From: Rhodamnia argentea
Taxonomy: Eukaryota; Streptophyta; Magnoliopsida; Myrtales; Myrtaceae
Reading direction: 5' to 3'
DNA: 64,000 nucleotides
Assembly: GCF_020921035.1 (NCBI RefSeq)
Contig: NC_063152.1
Span: 34,144,494-34,208,493 of the forward strand
Within the stretch, counting starts at the first letter, position 1, and each line of letters opens with the position of its first letter. Shown here in pieces: positions 24,557 through 35,945 of this stretch. The notes under the pieces are model-generated. The model made no database searches and had not been told where the DNA came from. It saw nothing but the letters and a program-made list of their open reading frames with translations. Made by a program: the position numbers and the translations under genes.

Positions 24557-25556
24557 ATGATAAAAAAAACGTCATGAAAATTTTAAATTATAGAACTACA
24601 TATCCGTGTTAACTTAGCTAATTATATTTTTTGTAAAACCAAAACCTCAAAAGGAACACTTTGTTCTCGCTATACCAAAATCTGGAAATCTCATATACTT
24701 TTGTTGAATAGAAGAATATGTATATACAATTCTCAAGTCTAGTCTATAAATATATGAGATCACTAGGATTATAACAAACATGTGATTCTATCAACAAATT
24801 GAATGACAACGCTTTGGAGATCATCATAACAAGTTATGTTCCTACTTAAAATTCGAACTGTTTTCTCGTGTTTGAATCATGACTCGTGAATCTTACATTC
24901 CATATTGACATTTTAACCACAATAATAAAATGGACTCATATGCATCGAGCGCATTCACCAACTTAGCCATGCAATTGATTTCTTTTCCTTTTGCGAAATG
25001 ACCTAAATCTAGATCAAATATATCTCACATATATTTCCCCACCAAATTCTCACAAACGTTCCGAACAAAGCCAATGTTATGTACGCCTGAGCGAAAATAA
25101 ATGAACACGAACATAAAACGGACAAAATAAATAAAGTCACATCTCATAAATTCTTTGTAAATTCCGTATTTAAATGCATCCTCATATGATGTGCCCGTTT
25201 ATAGTGTTAAAAAAGAAGTTTTTTTTTTTCTCAAAAACATTATTCTAATTTTTGTATGGTATTATCAATTTAATTCGTTGATGGCCAACCCCAACTAATT
25301 TGGGATAAATGTGATGTTGATGTTGATTATCAATTTAATGCATGGATGAGTGTGTTGTGATTTAAGACTGTGCACGAGATGTTTTCCACATAGGGTAATT
25401 TTAGTGAAAAAAATGTAACTTTAGCACAAGTGAGGCCACATCAAATCACATCAACGTGCCACACTACAAAAGCACATCTAATGCATGTAATAGAGGAAAA
25501 ACCTGAATCTCTGTAATTCCGCCAAAATCGCTCAAAGGAAGGCCTCATCTCAATCC
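24557..25556. other. AT-rich region upstream of the BAHD gene
   Basis: Presumed promoter of the plus-strand acyltransferase in its last few hundred bases. No certain TATA box chosen. No transposon ends or genes recognised. Confidence 0.4.
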
Positions 25557-26102
25557 ATGGACGTTGAAGCTTCAGTCCAAGGAGGTCTCATGGTGAACAT
25601 ATCCAAGAAAAGTATCGTGAAATCCATCGCTCCATCGGAAGATCCTCCTCAGGTCCTCACTCTCTCCAACCTCGACCTTCTCTCCGGGCGGTTTCCGGTG
25701 AGCTACTTCTACTTTTACCGGAAACCGGCGAGTGATGACGGTGACTTCGCCTTCATTGTGGAAGCCCTCAAGAGCTCTTTAGCAGCTACTCTAGCTCACT
25801 TCTACCCGTTCGCTGGTCGGATTGTCCCGAACCCGAACACTGGCGAACCAGAAATCGTCTGTGATAACACAGGAGCATTGGTTCTTGAAGCTGATGCGAG
25901 CAGAGATTTGAATCGGTTGGATTTCCACAATCTCAATCAGTTCATGCAAGGGAAGCTCGTTGACATTCAACCCGACTTCCCGGTTCAAGTTCAGGTACTT
26001 TCTTTAATGTGTTGAGAGCAACCATGGCTTTGACTTTCACTTCTTTGAATATCTGAAATCTTGACTCTACTTCATGATAGTAAATTAAGACTTCCAATGG
26101 TA

Positions 26103-26133
<31 letters not shown>

Positions 26134-28134
26134 GATGTGCATATTGAGTTGGGGTAACTTTATGCTCATATAAGAAGTGCAGGTTCTTATATAAGTTCGA
26201 TATACGTATTCTGAATCCCTTTGAATCGTCAAATTTGACTAATACCATGCTAATATGGAATTCACCGTATCTATTTGTCTAACCACTAAGTGTCACTCAA
26301 AATAGAGAAGGCACTAAACCAAAGGAACCACCAGTCTTGTTGAAACCTTAGCAGCCAAACCATGCAAGTATCTCGTTACAAAGTCAAATTTACTTCTTAA
26401 ATTGTCAGCATTTAGCATATATATGTAATCAAGATTTCAAATAGGAGATCCATTTTAAGGATTCCTTTTGATGGAACAATCTGGCGGGAAATTTACCAAA
26501 AAACAAGTCTTAAATCTACTGCACTTGTGCCAATTTAATCATAAACTTTTTTTTGAGCTAATTGAGTCATAAACCTTCTATATTTGCGCCAATTCGGTCT
26601 ATCCGGCAATTTTGGTCGGAAATCGATGGCATAGACGTCAGTCATCCTATATAGCATATCCAAGGCTGACGTTGACATATTCTAATAAATTTTAATAATT
26701 TTGGTATTTTTTTTTGTTTTTTCTTTTCTTTCTCTTTACATTTTTTTTCGGGAAAGGGCCGGTGATCATGCCGGTTCTCACTGTGGGAGGCAAGGGTTGG
26801 CGAGCCACCCTGGTCGGTCCTTAGCCCAAAAAATGATTTTTTTTCCATTTACTCATGGGCTATATTTTTCCCAATGAAATTCGCTAACCCGATAGTACTA
26901 TCATTATTTCTGACTCCACGATATTCCAATTAATGAGTACTTTATGCAAAACACGCGATCATGGTATATGGATCTATGGTAATAAATAACTAATAAGATC
27001 GTCAGACCGTCAAGGAAGTATTCCGCTTTCCCAATCCTTACTTGGCGGAAACTTCCTACAGTTGTGTTTTTAATTTGTGTGAAAATGACGGGAATCAACT
27101 CAAATGTCCAATTAAGTGGACACCTTTGAATCAAGAACGTCATCCCCTTCTACACTCTTTATCTTTCTCAATTCTTTTCGACTGATTCGGGTTTGAAAAC
27201 ATGGCAGGTAACGAAGTACAGCTGCGGAAGCATTTCGTTGACGTTCAGCTTCGACCACGCCCTCGGCGACGCGAGCGCATTCGGCAAGTTTCTTCTCTCG
27301 TGGTCCGAAATTTCGAGGAACATACCGATTTCATGCAGACCGAATCATAGTCGCAACCTCCGCCCACGTATCCCTCCGACATACCACTCGTCACTAGACC
27401 AAGCTTTTCTGAAGTGCACCTTGGAAGACATACTAAACATCCCGACGCCCAATACTTTGCTCAAGCGGCTTTATCACGTGGAGTACGAAAGCATTAGTAA
27501 CTTGCAGAAGCTCGCCTCGTCGGATGGTCGGAGCCGGACGAAGATCGAGGCCTTCTCGGCTTATCTATGGAAGATGATGGTCCGCGCAATCAATGTCGAG
27601 TTACATGCGAATTGCAAGATGGGTTGGTTAGTCGATGGAAGAGGAAGGATGGGCGACGGAGATTCTGACCCGTCGCCGGATTACATAGGAAATGTGTTGT
27701 CTTTGGCTGTCGGAGAGGCAAGTATTGAAGACTTGAAGAACGGGACTATAGCAGATGTTTCAAGCAAGGTTCACGAGGCAATTTCTGAGGTCACAACTCG
27801 AAGTCATTTCTTGGATTTGATAGATTGGATCGAATGCCATAGGCCCGGGCTGATGCTGTCTAGGGTTGTCCTTGGTCAAGGAGGGCCCACGCTCGTCGTC
27901 TCTTCCGGTCGGAGATTCCCGGTGGCGGAATTGGATTTTGGGTTCGGAAACCCTGTGCTAGGGACGGTTTGTTCCACCATAGAAAAGATCGGCCTCAGCT
28001 ACGTGAATCAGAGATCGAGTGCTAGAGGCGACGGCTCGTGGACCGTGTCGGCTATCCTGAGGCCGGAGCTGGCGGCCGCATTCGAATCGGATCCCATTCT
28101 TCAACCCATGTCTACTAGACATCTTCAACTGTAG
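25557..28134 (+). CDS. BAHD-family acyltransferase
   Basis: Acyl-CoA-dependent O- or N-acyltransferase (HXXXD family), a soluble cytosolic enzyme that acylates alcohols or amines of specialised metabolism. Exons 25557-25994 and 27208-28134, phase 0, giving 454 residues, a normal length. The catalytic HXXXD is HALGD at 163-167; the structural DFGWG motif is DFGFG at 389-393. The N-terminal half has LTLSNLDLLSGRFPVSYFYF and the ...LAHFYPFAGRI strand. The single intron lies after a Gln (VQVQ) shortly before HXXXD, the conserved Q-intron of the family. Substrate is not predictable by eye; a coniferyl-alcohol or shikimate-type acceptor is possible but unproven. The 1.2-kb intron contains a CT microsatellite and a MITE half. 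Both exons are open, with no break. Confidence 0.9.
26110..26133. repeat. (CT)12 microsatellite in the BAHD intron
   Basis: Uninterrupted CT dinucleotides about 115 bases after the donor site. Confidence 0.9.
26484..26840. mobile_element. Half of a palindromic GC-core element inside the BAHD intron
   Basis: Starts GCGGGAAATTTACCAAAAAA and carries the family units TCTTAAATCTACTGCACTTG and CCAATTxGGTCTATCCGGC, then a T-rich arm and part of the GC-rich core (GGGAAAGGGCCGGTGATCAT). The matching right arm is absent, so it is truncated. Compare the full copies at 38140-38754 and 46164-46823. Confidence 0.5.
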
Positions 28135-28396
28135 TGTTCGTGTATATTGTGATTTACATTAGCCTGAGCTACTGTACCTACTATTGGTTAGGAAAAGCCT
28201 TTCATGTGCCAACGTGTATAATTACTATAGAATTGATATTTAGAAATTGTGGTAGGATATCAAAAATGGAAAAATCATCTTGAATTTCGTCTTGTATTAT
28301 AATGTTGAAATTGTATTGTATTTGATCTCCCTAAAGAAGGGAAAGAAATTCCGAAAATTTGAATTGTGTATTGTATACGGAAACGCGCCATGAAAG

Positions 28397-30097
28397 CTAA
28401 GGATACTTACAAAATGTCTCGTTCTTTATACATAAAAATAATCTCTCGTACGCCAAAGCCATCTTCCTCGCCGTGAACATTGACATTGCGTATTGTCTAC
28501 AAGCCCTACCTCTCTCGGCCAGCCTCTTCGGACCTTCCGTGATCACCGTCTCCATCGCCTCCACAAGCGACTCCACGTTCGGCGAGAACAAAAACCCTAA
28601 CTCATCGTCCACGACGATCGTCCCTTTGATGCTTGGGAACCTTGACGCCATCACCGGCTTCCCGCTCATCATCGCCTCCATCAGCGTCAGGTCCAGCCCT
28701 TGCGGCCTTAGCGTCGGATTCAGGAAGACGTCGATCGAATTGTAGAAACGGCCCAACTGAGACGGGCTCATCGAGCCCTGGACCAAGACCCTAGGGCCCA
28801 ATTCCTTGTAGCGACCGGCCCATGGGCCGGAGCCCGCGATGACTAGGTACACGTTCGGGTGCCGTTTGGTGATTATGGAGAATGCTCGATGGAGGAGGGG
28901 GTGGCCTTTGTCCTTGACGAGCCTGCCGGCGACACCCAGCACGACGGTCGCGTTCCCAGGGACGCCCATTTGGGAACCGGAATTCACGGCCCGACTCAGG
29001 ATTCTGCCCGAAGTCGGCCTCGTCGACTCCATTGAGGATGACGTGGACTCTCTTGGTCGGGATTTGGTACACGTCGCGCAACATCTCACCGCAGCTATCG
29101 CTGATCGCCACGTGGTGGGCATATTTGTGGAAGAACCTGATTTCGTTAAGCACCTGATTCAAAAGCACATCTATGTAAGAATCCCCTGCCCATGTTGAGA
29201 TCAGAAAATAACTTTTTCACTAGGATATGACTAATTAATTGATTGATTAGATTGAATTGCTCTAGCAAATTATAGATACTAGATTAAGGAAGGCGAGAAA
29301 AGAGAGGCTTAACGACTTCTGTAACGTACCTTCGGAATCACGCCTTGCATGTTCTTGTTAACGTCCGGCGGGATGGGCTCGCCATCCGGCCTCAGCGCCA
29401 GGTCCTGGTAAATGTCCGACTGCAGGCTCTCGAGCGCGATCCCATGCCACGACACGGCGAGGTTTGGCACGTCTCGGGCCACCCAGTGAGGGAGCGCCAC
29501 GCTCTCCGAGTGCACGACGTCGAACGCCTCCCGCCCGTTCTCCTCCACAAACATCTCCCACGCCTTGTTGTACCTCCACCTCCCTGGCTCGCCCTCGTGG
29601 AAATGCAACCGTGGCGGAGGAGTCGGCACACCCCCCGTGTTGTCCTTGATGTCGGCGGCGCCCTCGATGGGGGACGTGAACACGTGGACTTGGTGGCCAC
29701 GGGCTGCGAGGGCGGTGTGGAGGGTGTAGGCGTGGCGCTCCATGCCGCCTGGGGTCGTGCCGACCGGCCACTTCCGGGAGAACACAGCAATCCGGAGCAC
29801 CGGCAGCGGGCGTCGGGCATCCCTCGGGCCGTCGAAGGAGAGGCGGTTCCACGCGAAGCGGGCGTCGCGGAGATCGCCGAGGAAGGGCTTCGGGCCGTGG
29901 GCAGCGGCCTTGGCTGCGGCATTGGGGAAGAGGGCGGCGCAGGCGGAGGAGGTGGTGGTGGTGGTGGCGCGGAGGAGGAAGAGGGCGGGGATGGTGAAGA
30001 GGACGATGAAGAAGAGGGTGATACACAGGTTGGATTGGGACGGAGTCACCACTTTCTTGGGCTTGTTGGCGGCGGCGGCCGCGGCAGCGAAGGCCAT
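28397..30097 (-). pseudogene. GT4-family glycosyltransferase with apparent +1 frameshift
   Basis: Type II membrane glycosyltransferase, probably Golgi. It has an N-terminal acceptor-domain block (Glyco_transf_4 type) and a C-terminal nucleotide-sugar block (Glycos_transf_1 type). Exon 1 is 29330-30097 and exon 2 is 28397-29153. A TM segment lies at about residues 24-42 (NLCITLFFIVLF), after a short AlaLys-rich N-tail. Motifs: IAVFSRKWPVGTTPGGMERH, VAISDSCGEMLRDVYQIP, VAGRLVKDKGHPLL, GSGPWAGRYKELG and PQGLDLTLMEAM with the nucleotide-sugar-binding acidic residue. Exon 2 is 757 bases (252 codons + 1) although both ends are in phase: the frame breaks near 28970-28985 between ESGREFR and MGVPGNAT. 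All else looks intact, so an assembly error or recent mutation is possible. An upstream in-frame ATG at 30286 would add 63 Ser/Arg-rich residues; I prefer 30097 because it puts the TM segment near the N-terminus. Sugar donor unknown. Confidence 0.75.
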
Positions 30098-30286
30098 GTT
30101 GGGATGAATGCCAAACGAACAAACGGAGGTGAAGGAAGGGATCGGTTCTATGGCTTTGGAGCGTGAATGGGATGGATTGCTTTGGAGGGATCTGGGGAGG
30201 TAGGCACGCAGTAGAGCAAGGGCTGTTCTTGGAGTGGTGCGTTTCTCACGCCTTTGGTTGAAAAAGAGGGAAAGAGGAACCTTCAT

Positions 30287-32089
30287 TTGGATGCTTGTGA
30301 CTTCCCTTCATCTCTTCCTCTTTACACTTATTTGACCTTTTTGAATCGTCATTCCATCTTTTGAAAGCAATAACATAACCAAGACTCATGAAAAAGATGA
30401 GTTTAGTCGTAACTTGCTCCCCGTAAAGTTAGTTTGGAACCCTTCTCGTTTCGCCCCCCATTTCTAGCACCAATGCAAAACGATATTTGCCATCGTCTAG
30501 TATATCAATAGATGCTATCGAAATCTTTGACACGACCCTTTAAAGATTCTGAAAAACAAAGGTGGATTGATGGGGTGATTAGAGGTCGATTTTGGCAGTC
30601 AATAATCGTGGGTTTAACACAATGACATCAATGGTAATTTTCCCGAGAAGCAATCGATTTGGGGTACAATTGAGCACAAGATCTCAAACTTCAACGCCTA
30701 ATCCTTTGCAACAGTTCCTTCCCCGGCGAGATTCAACGAAAGTAATGTCTTCGATTCCAATGGACTGTGGAACGTCCCACTCGGCCAAAGTTAGGCAAAT
30801 CGAATCAACGGATTTGAAACTTGGACGGTCGAAAAAAAAGGTCAACCCCAAGTTTGGGTTGTTTGGAATGGAAGGCAGTTTGCATGTTAGGACTTGGCCA
30901 AATTCAAAGCCGCCTCAGCGCCACGAGGCAGGTTTTTGGGTTTTTTGCGATTGAAGAGTTTGATTTCCGCATACACGGACTTTGGTGGTACTCGTCCATA
31001 AGCATAAAATAAAGTAAATTGAAGTCAACAAAACCGAGCTCGCTTCGTCAACCATGTGATTTGGGCATTGGAAGTGCTCCCACTTTGCTTGGTGGGAAAG
31101 CACTATTGGCTCTCTGTCTACTTTGCTTCGGTCTTGAGCATGTTTAATCCAGCTGCTAACACTTGGTGAGCTCACATGGAGGGGGGGCCTTCTTCACCAA
31201 GCAATGGGGAGGTTGTGAAATTGGCGTTGCTTTGCTTGGGTTTTGATCCATCTCTTTCCAAATCTCAAGCCTATGAACGTGGTAAGCTACGAAGTAGACT
31301 TAAAGTTTTTGGGGGGTTGAGCTAGTTCTAGGAAAGCCCTTTGAATCTGAAGATGTTCATCACTGGCACTTCCATTGATGCATTGCTTGCCCCTTCAACA
31401 ATGGTTGATTGTTTGCTAGTCAACTAGCACGGGGCGCAGGTGGTGCTTTTTCAAGTACGATCGGTCTTGAAACCGGAACCTGAGACAGACCTTGTTGGTC
31501 TCGATTTCATGAAATTGGAACCGGGAAGCTAGGTTGCTTTGGAAGCGGCCTACAATCGAGTCTACCAATGCCCGGTTCTATCCAAAAATCGGTTTGGAAA
31601 AATAGAAATATTTTTAGGATAACCGAGACGGAACATAATAAGTGACGTACATCTTAAGAATAGGGGACCGAACCAACTGAAGATTGGTTCTTATTTTTTG
31701 AAATGCAGAACCAAATCGACTCTTCCTTGAACCAGCTGGATTGGTTTGGTTCCAATAGGTTCCTAAGCTGAGCTAGACATAGCGCAAATCCCTATTTTCT
31801 TATTATGGTTCAAGCCTTCTTAGGTAATTAAACCCACATGAAAAATTCCTTAGCATGAACTATATCACACGTGAACTAAACCCAAGTGGATGGTTCGGAT
31901 ATAAGATTATTTGCACTTAATGATGTGAAATCGGTCTTATGTTGAACAATTGATCCAGGCATATATATTTCACTAATTTTTTTTTCATGACGAAAAAGCC
32001 CTTACATATCAATCTTATTAAGTAAGTGAACCTCAATTCTGTGATAAATTTTCACTAACCTCACGAACTAAGTAAAAAATGAGCACCAA
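30287..32089. other. Intergenic; contains a degenerate GGTTC-rich stretch
   Basis: About 31430-31790 is rich in GGTTCC/GGAACC and TTGGTTC motifs resembling the hAT elements of this window, but I could not define ends or a target duplication. No gene was supported; short frames near 30592-31175 lack domains. Confidence 0.4.
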
Positions 32090-32290
32090 TAAGCATAGGG
32101 CCCTGCTGATAAAGGGGTTGGAGAGAGTGGAGACACTAGTATCATAGGGATGCAGGGTTCGACTCCCGTGTTTTGCAAAGAGACATAACAAAAGTCGGAA
32201 ATTCTTAAAAAACGAGCCAAAAGTGCCCCTCGCTTTGTGAGGGATCGAACCGACAAGAAATAAGGGTATACTCGATAGTCCAACATAAAT
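32090..32290 (+). mobile_element. tRNA-derived SINE-like sequence (copy 1)
   Basis: Contains GGTTCGACTCC at 32156-32166, matching the tRNA B-box consensus, preceded by GTGGAGACACTAGTATCATA and followed by TTTTGCAAAGAGACATAACAAA. The same order recurs at 45475-45600. A second B-box-like element, GGTTCGATCC, lies on the opposite strand at 32242-32251, so two elements may abut. No cloverleaf was found, so this is not a functional tRNA gene. Confidence 0.5.
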
Positions 32291-32554
32291 GCCATATGTG
32301 CCATCACCATTCCCTAAGTACATCCTTATTATATTTTAGAAGATTCCAATGACTACACTCCCTTCATTTTTTCTTCTTGTTGCCCATCTATTATCCTTAT
32401 GTGTGATACATATACATATATATACACCGGCGACTAAATCGCTGTATATCATTTTACAAGGTATTATAAGAACTCCTGAGAGGAGAACCTTCACACATTC
32501 TACTTTACACTTAGACAAAAGAAACCTCCCACCTTCCCATCCTTTTGTTTCCCC

Positions 32555-34681
32555 TCATGTTTTCCTAACAGGAGTGACAGGATAAGACTTTCTGTAATTC
32601 CCATTCTTGGCTTCCACATTCCTTCCCTTGGCATGAACTCCATTTCTTGCATTGGTCTTGCTGGACGGCCACTGACCAGAATTCACAGCCATGTCCTTCA
32701 AGTTCTGGAGGCATTCAAGGGCCTCAATGATGGCAGGCATTCTCGGCCTGTCCTTGGGCTGCAAGCTGATGCATTGCAGAGCTAAGAGGGCCATCTCTTT
32801 GGCCCCTTTTACTGAGTACTGCCCCCCGAGCCTTGGGTCCATGATGCACCTCAGCTTCCTGCTGCTTGTCAGATAGGGCTTGGTCCAATCCACCAGGTTC
32901 TGCTCGGTCTTCGGCCGGAGCTTGTCGACGGCCCGCCTCCCAGTGAGCAGCTCCAGGAGGACCACCCCAAAGCTGTACACATCGCTCTTCGTCGTCAGGT
33001 GCCCTGAAAGCAAATCATTATTAGTTGATTGGGTATATATATTTCCAGTCAATTGTTACTTGTTGGTAATTGATCAGTCGATGTTGTTTTTCGGTTCGGG
33101 TATAAGGCATTACCGGTTGAGACGTACTCTGGTGCAGCGTAACCGTATGTACCCATCACTCGAGTCGTAACATGGGATTTCGATCCTTCCGGCCCCATTT
33201 TGGCGAGTCCAAAGTCGGATAATTTGGCGGTGAAATCCTGGAATTACTCGAAAAAATGGAACTTATATTGTAATTTTCCAGTAATGTTTTGTGCTCAGTA
33301 TACTGTAGTGTCCAAGAAACTCACAGAATCAAGCAAGATATTGGAAGTTTTGAAGTCCCTGTAGATCACCGGCTTCTCAGCACCATGCAAGAAGGCAAGG
33401 CCTTTGGCTGCTCCTATTGCAATTTTGAGCCTTGTGGCCCATGGCAATGATATTGATATCCCTGAAAATCGGCAAATTACTAGTAGTTAATTTTTAAACC
33501 ATTCTTAATGACAATTATATTTATCAGACATCTTCATGATGCGAAATTTAGTTATTCCTTAGTGAAAATGCCAATCCGACTTAGACGAAAAAAATTAAAT
33601 TAAATGGGTAGTGAACTTACTCTTGAATAAGTGGTTCTCTAAGCTACCTCGAGGCATAAACTCGTATACGAGGAGTCGTTCTTCGTCCTCACAACAGTAG
33701 CCGATCAATCGAACCAAGTTCGGGTGCCTAAGTTGCCCCAGAAATATCACTTCCGCCTGAAACATCAGGAGCAAAAAAAAACTTTCAAATTCAAATTCGA
33801 CTAATTAATGTTATTATGATCACTTGTTTTTTTAATTATTTCTTTACCTAATCCTAAGCAAAGAAAATTCACATAATAAGCATGCAGATGTGACTAAGAA
33901 CATGATGTTACATATAATCAAGATTATTAGTCTTTTATTTTTAAAGAAATTTTGGGCACCTTAGGGTCCTAGAATAATTAATTGACTGTATCTTGACGCA
34001 TCAGAACCCAATCTATTTCTCAAACTTTTAGCCGGTCCCGGTTTTCAACCTTGGTTCCTGGCCTGTAGCAATAATTGATGGATGTACGTCACAGTATGAA
34101 GTCAACTGACAGCCGTGGTTGGCTGTTGTTTTTGACTTTTCTTTGACAATAAAGTTTAATTTAATGTCGATTAGACTTATGAACTGTTCTATTGAAGGGG
34201 AAGTCCCTTTGATCTTCCGTATGCAGATGGTGCTAAAAGCTTATGTACTCACCAGCCATTCACGGTGTCCTTGAAGGCCTTCAATGTCCAGGAGCTTCAC
34301 GGCGACGGCCTGCGCCTTCAAGCCCTGCCTCATGCTGTCGTCTAGGTATCCCTTGTGGACCGTCCCGAACCCACCCTCGCCGAGCAAGAAGTGGCTCGAG
34401 AAGTTCTGCGTGATTGCCTTCAGCTCGACCAGCTGGAAGTCGTACAGGTCGGGCCCGAAGGACTGCGCGAGGTCCTCGTTGATGCGCATCGAGGACGACC
34501 GGCTGAGGTCGGAGAAGGAGAGCCTCCGGAATGACGGCATCGGCGCAAGGTTCTTGGAGTACTCCGACCGCGAGGGGCGGCACCGGCTGAAGTTGCTGAA
34601 GACGGTCTGGTCCTCGGCCGAGCAGCAGTTGGCGGTCAAGGCCGGCCTCCATGGCTTCGAATTCGACTCCTTTTCCTTCAT
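32555..34681 (-). CDS. Receptor-like cytoplasmic kinase, RLCK-VII type (RIPK/PBL-like)
   Basis: Serine/threonine protein kinase acting below plasma-membrane receptor kinases, commonly in immune signalling. Exons (minus): 34253-34681, 33621-33756, 33325-33461, 33114-33237, 32555-33003; all phases close and give 424 residues. The kinase domain spans about 95-365: glycine loop GEGGFGTV at 101-108, VAVK lysine K129, catalytic YRDFKTSN with R223 D224 (RD kinase), DFG at 242-244, and an APEY block at 269-272 after [13 protein letters not shown] in the activation loop. The N-terminal ~80 residues are Ser/Arg-rich; no N-terminal Gly for myristoylation is present. The C-tail after 370 is basic and Asn/Lys-rich. 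The exon pattern fits RLCK-VII. The first possible ATG (34681) was chosen; nothing in frame precedes it. Substrates cannot be told from sequence. Confidence 0.92.
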
Positions 34682-35540
34682 GTCGTTCTTGTTAATGCTC
34701 GATGGAAGAAGAGGAAGAAGAAGAGGAGGAGATATTCTTGGTGCCAACAAATCATGGCTTTAACTCTCATGAGAATCGAGGGGGTATAAAGAGAGGGAGA
34801 GAGACAGGAAACAGGAAGACATTCTTTCTTCAACTGCCCTAACCACTCTACTAAAATTGGGGAGAGTGTATTTGTTTTTCTCATTAAACTAACATCTTGT
34901 CTTTTATGACATTATCTTAAATTTTTATTGTCGCGTGTTTTGTCACATACTATGGTGTCTTCATGCAGAAATTGCCCGTGCATCACAAATTATTTTTAGG
35001 AAGGATTTTGGATATGGATCATATACTTTTACTTTTGGGGAGATTTTGGGTGGGAATTGCTAATATCAGCCAATTGCCAGAGTTCAACAACTCCTATGTT
35101 ACTAGCCAATCGTGTCTATGTCTTCACCTCACCAACTCGTCGAGCTTAGTCGGCAGGAATAATGCAAACGGTATGATATATACTACATATAGCTTCTGAC
35201 AAATATAAAAAAATAGGACAGCGAAAGAATTAGAAAGGTCATTGTATGTGTTAAAATACGACAAAAAGATATTAAAAGTGCCAAAACTTGTACATGACAT
35301 TTACTTTAGAGTCAAAACTTTTCGCCGACTTACTTACGTGCTAAATCGGAGAAAAAACAATCACTTAAAAAATAAAACTGAGAAATTCCAGTCAAATTGG
35401 TTATATAATATTCATAATTAAAATTTTAATATGATGCGGCTTATTTTTTTTACAAAAATAAAATCAATCACGTAGAGTTATTAAAGATAAAGACAAACTC
35501 AAGATATTAAAAAGCTTAAAATCAAAAGAAAATCAAGCAA
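34682..35540. other. RLCK upstream region
   Basis: Presumed 5'UTR and promoter of the kinase gene. About 35260-35350 (CCAAAACTTGTACATGACAT and GTCAAAACTTTTCGCCGACT) looks like the arm of another dispersed inverted-repeat element, but ends were not defined. Confidence 0.4.
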
Positions 35541-35945
35541 AAAAAAAAAAAAAAGAACAACCCCTCACTTGGCCTAGCCATCGCTCATGACTACTGTCAC
35601 AATCGTCGGGAAAGGATGTTGGAGTTCGCTTGGGCCTTCTTGAAGCCCGACGACCTTCGCTAGCCCCGGCCGAGGGCTTGCTCGCCCAAACCGGAGCCGG
35701 GTGCAACCCTCGCCTAGGGTTGCTCAATGTGGTGAGACCCCGTGCGAGAGCCATCGACCCTCACTCGGATCATGGGCGAGCAAGCCCTCACCGGGGGCCG
35801 TCAAGGCCTTGCCCCGGGCTAGCGAGGGTCACCGGGTTTCGAGAAGGCCCCGACGACCTCCACCGGCCCTTCACAGCGGTTGTGGTGGCAGACACTTGCG
35901 AGGGCTTGTCCATAGTCAGCCGTGAGTGTTTTTTTTTTTTTTGAA
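35541..35945. repeat. GC-rich core of an inverted-repeat element
   Basis: An abrupt GC-rich island flanked by a long A-run (about 35538-35555) on the left and a T-run (about 35929-35941) on the right. Repeated GGGCGAGCAAGCCCTC-like and GCTAGCGAGGGTCACCGG-like motifs occur in both directions. Same architecture as cores at 38340-38510, 40190-40435 and 46370-46580. Confidence 0.5.

Noticed and set aside
29345..30166. Long plus-strand open frame of 273 codons opposite the glycosyltransferase
   Set aside because: It is an antisense shadow of a GC-rich coding exon; its Gly/Glu-rich translation shows no domain, while the minus strand has clear GT4 motifs.
31430..31790. Possible third hAT element
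   Set aside because: It has GGTTCC-rich sequence like the hAT copies, but I could not find inverted ends or an 8-bp target duplication.
32156..32166. tRNA gene
   Set aside because: Only a B box is present; no acceptor stem, anticodon arm or 72-base cloverleaf can be drawn.
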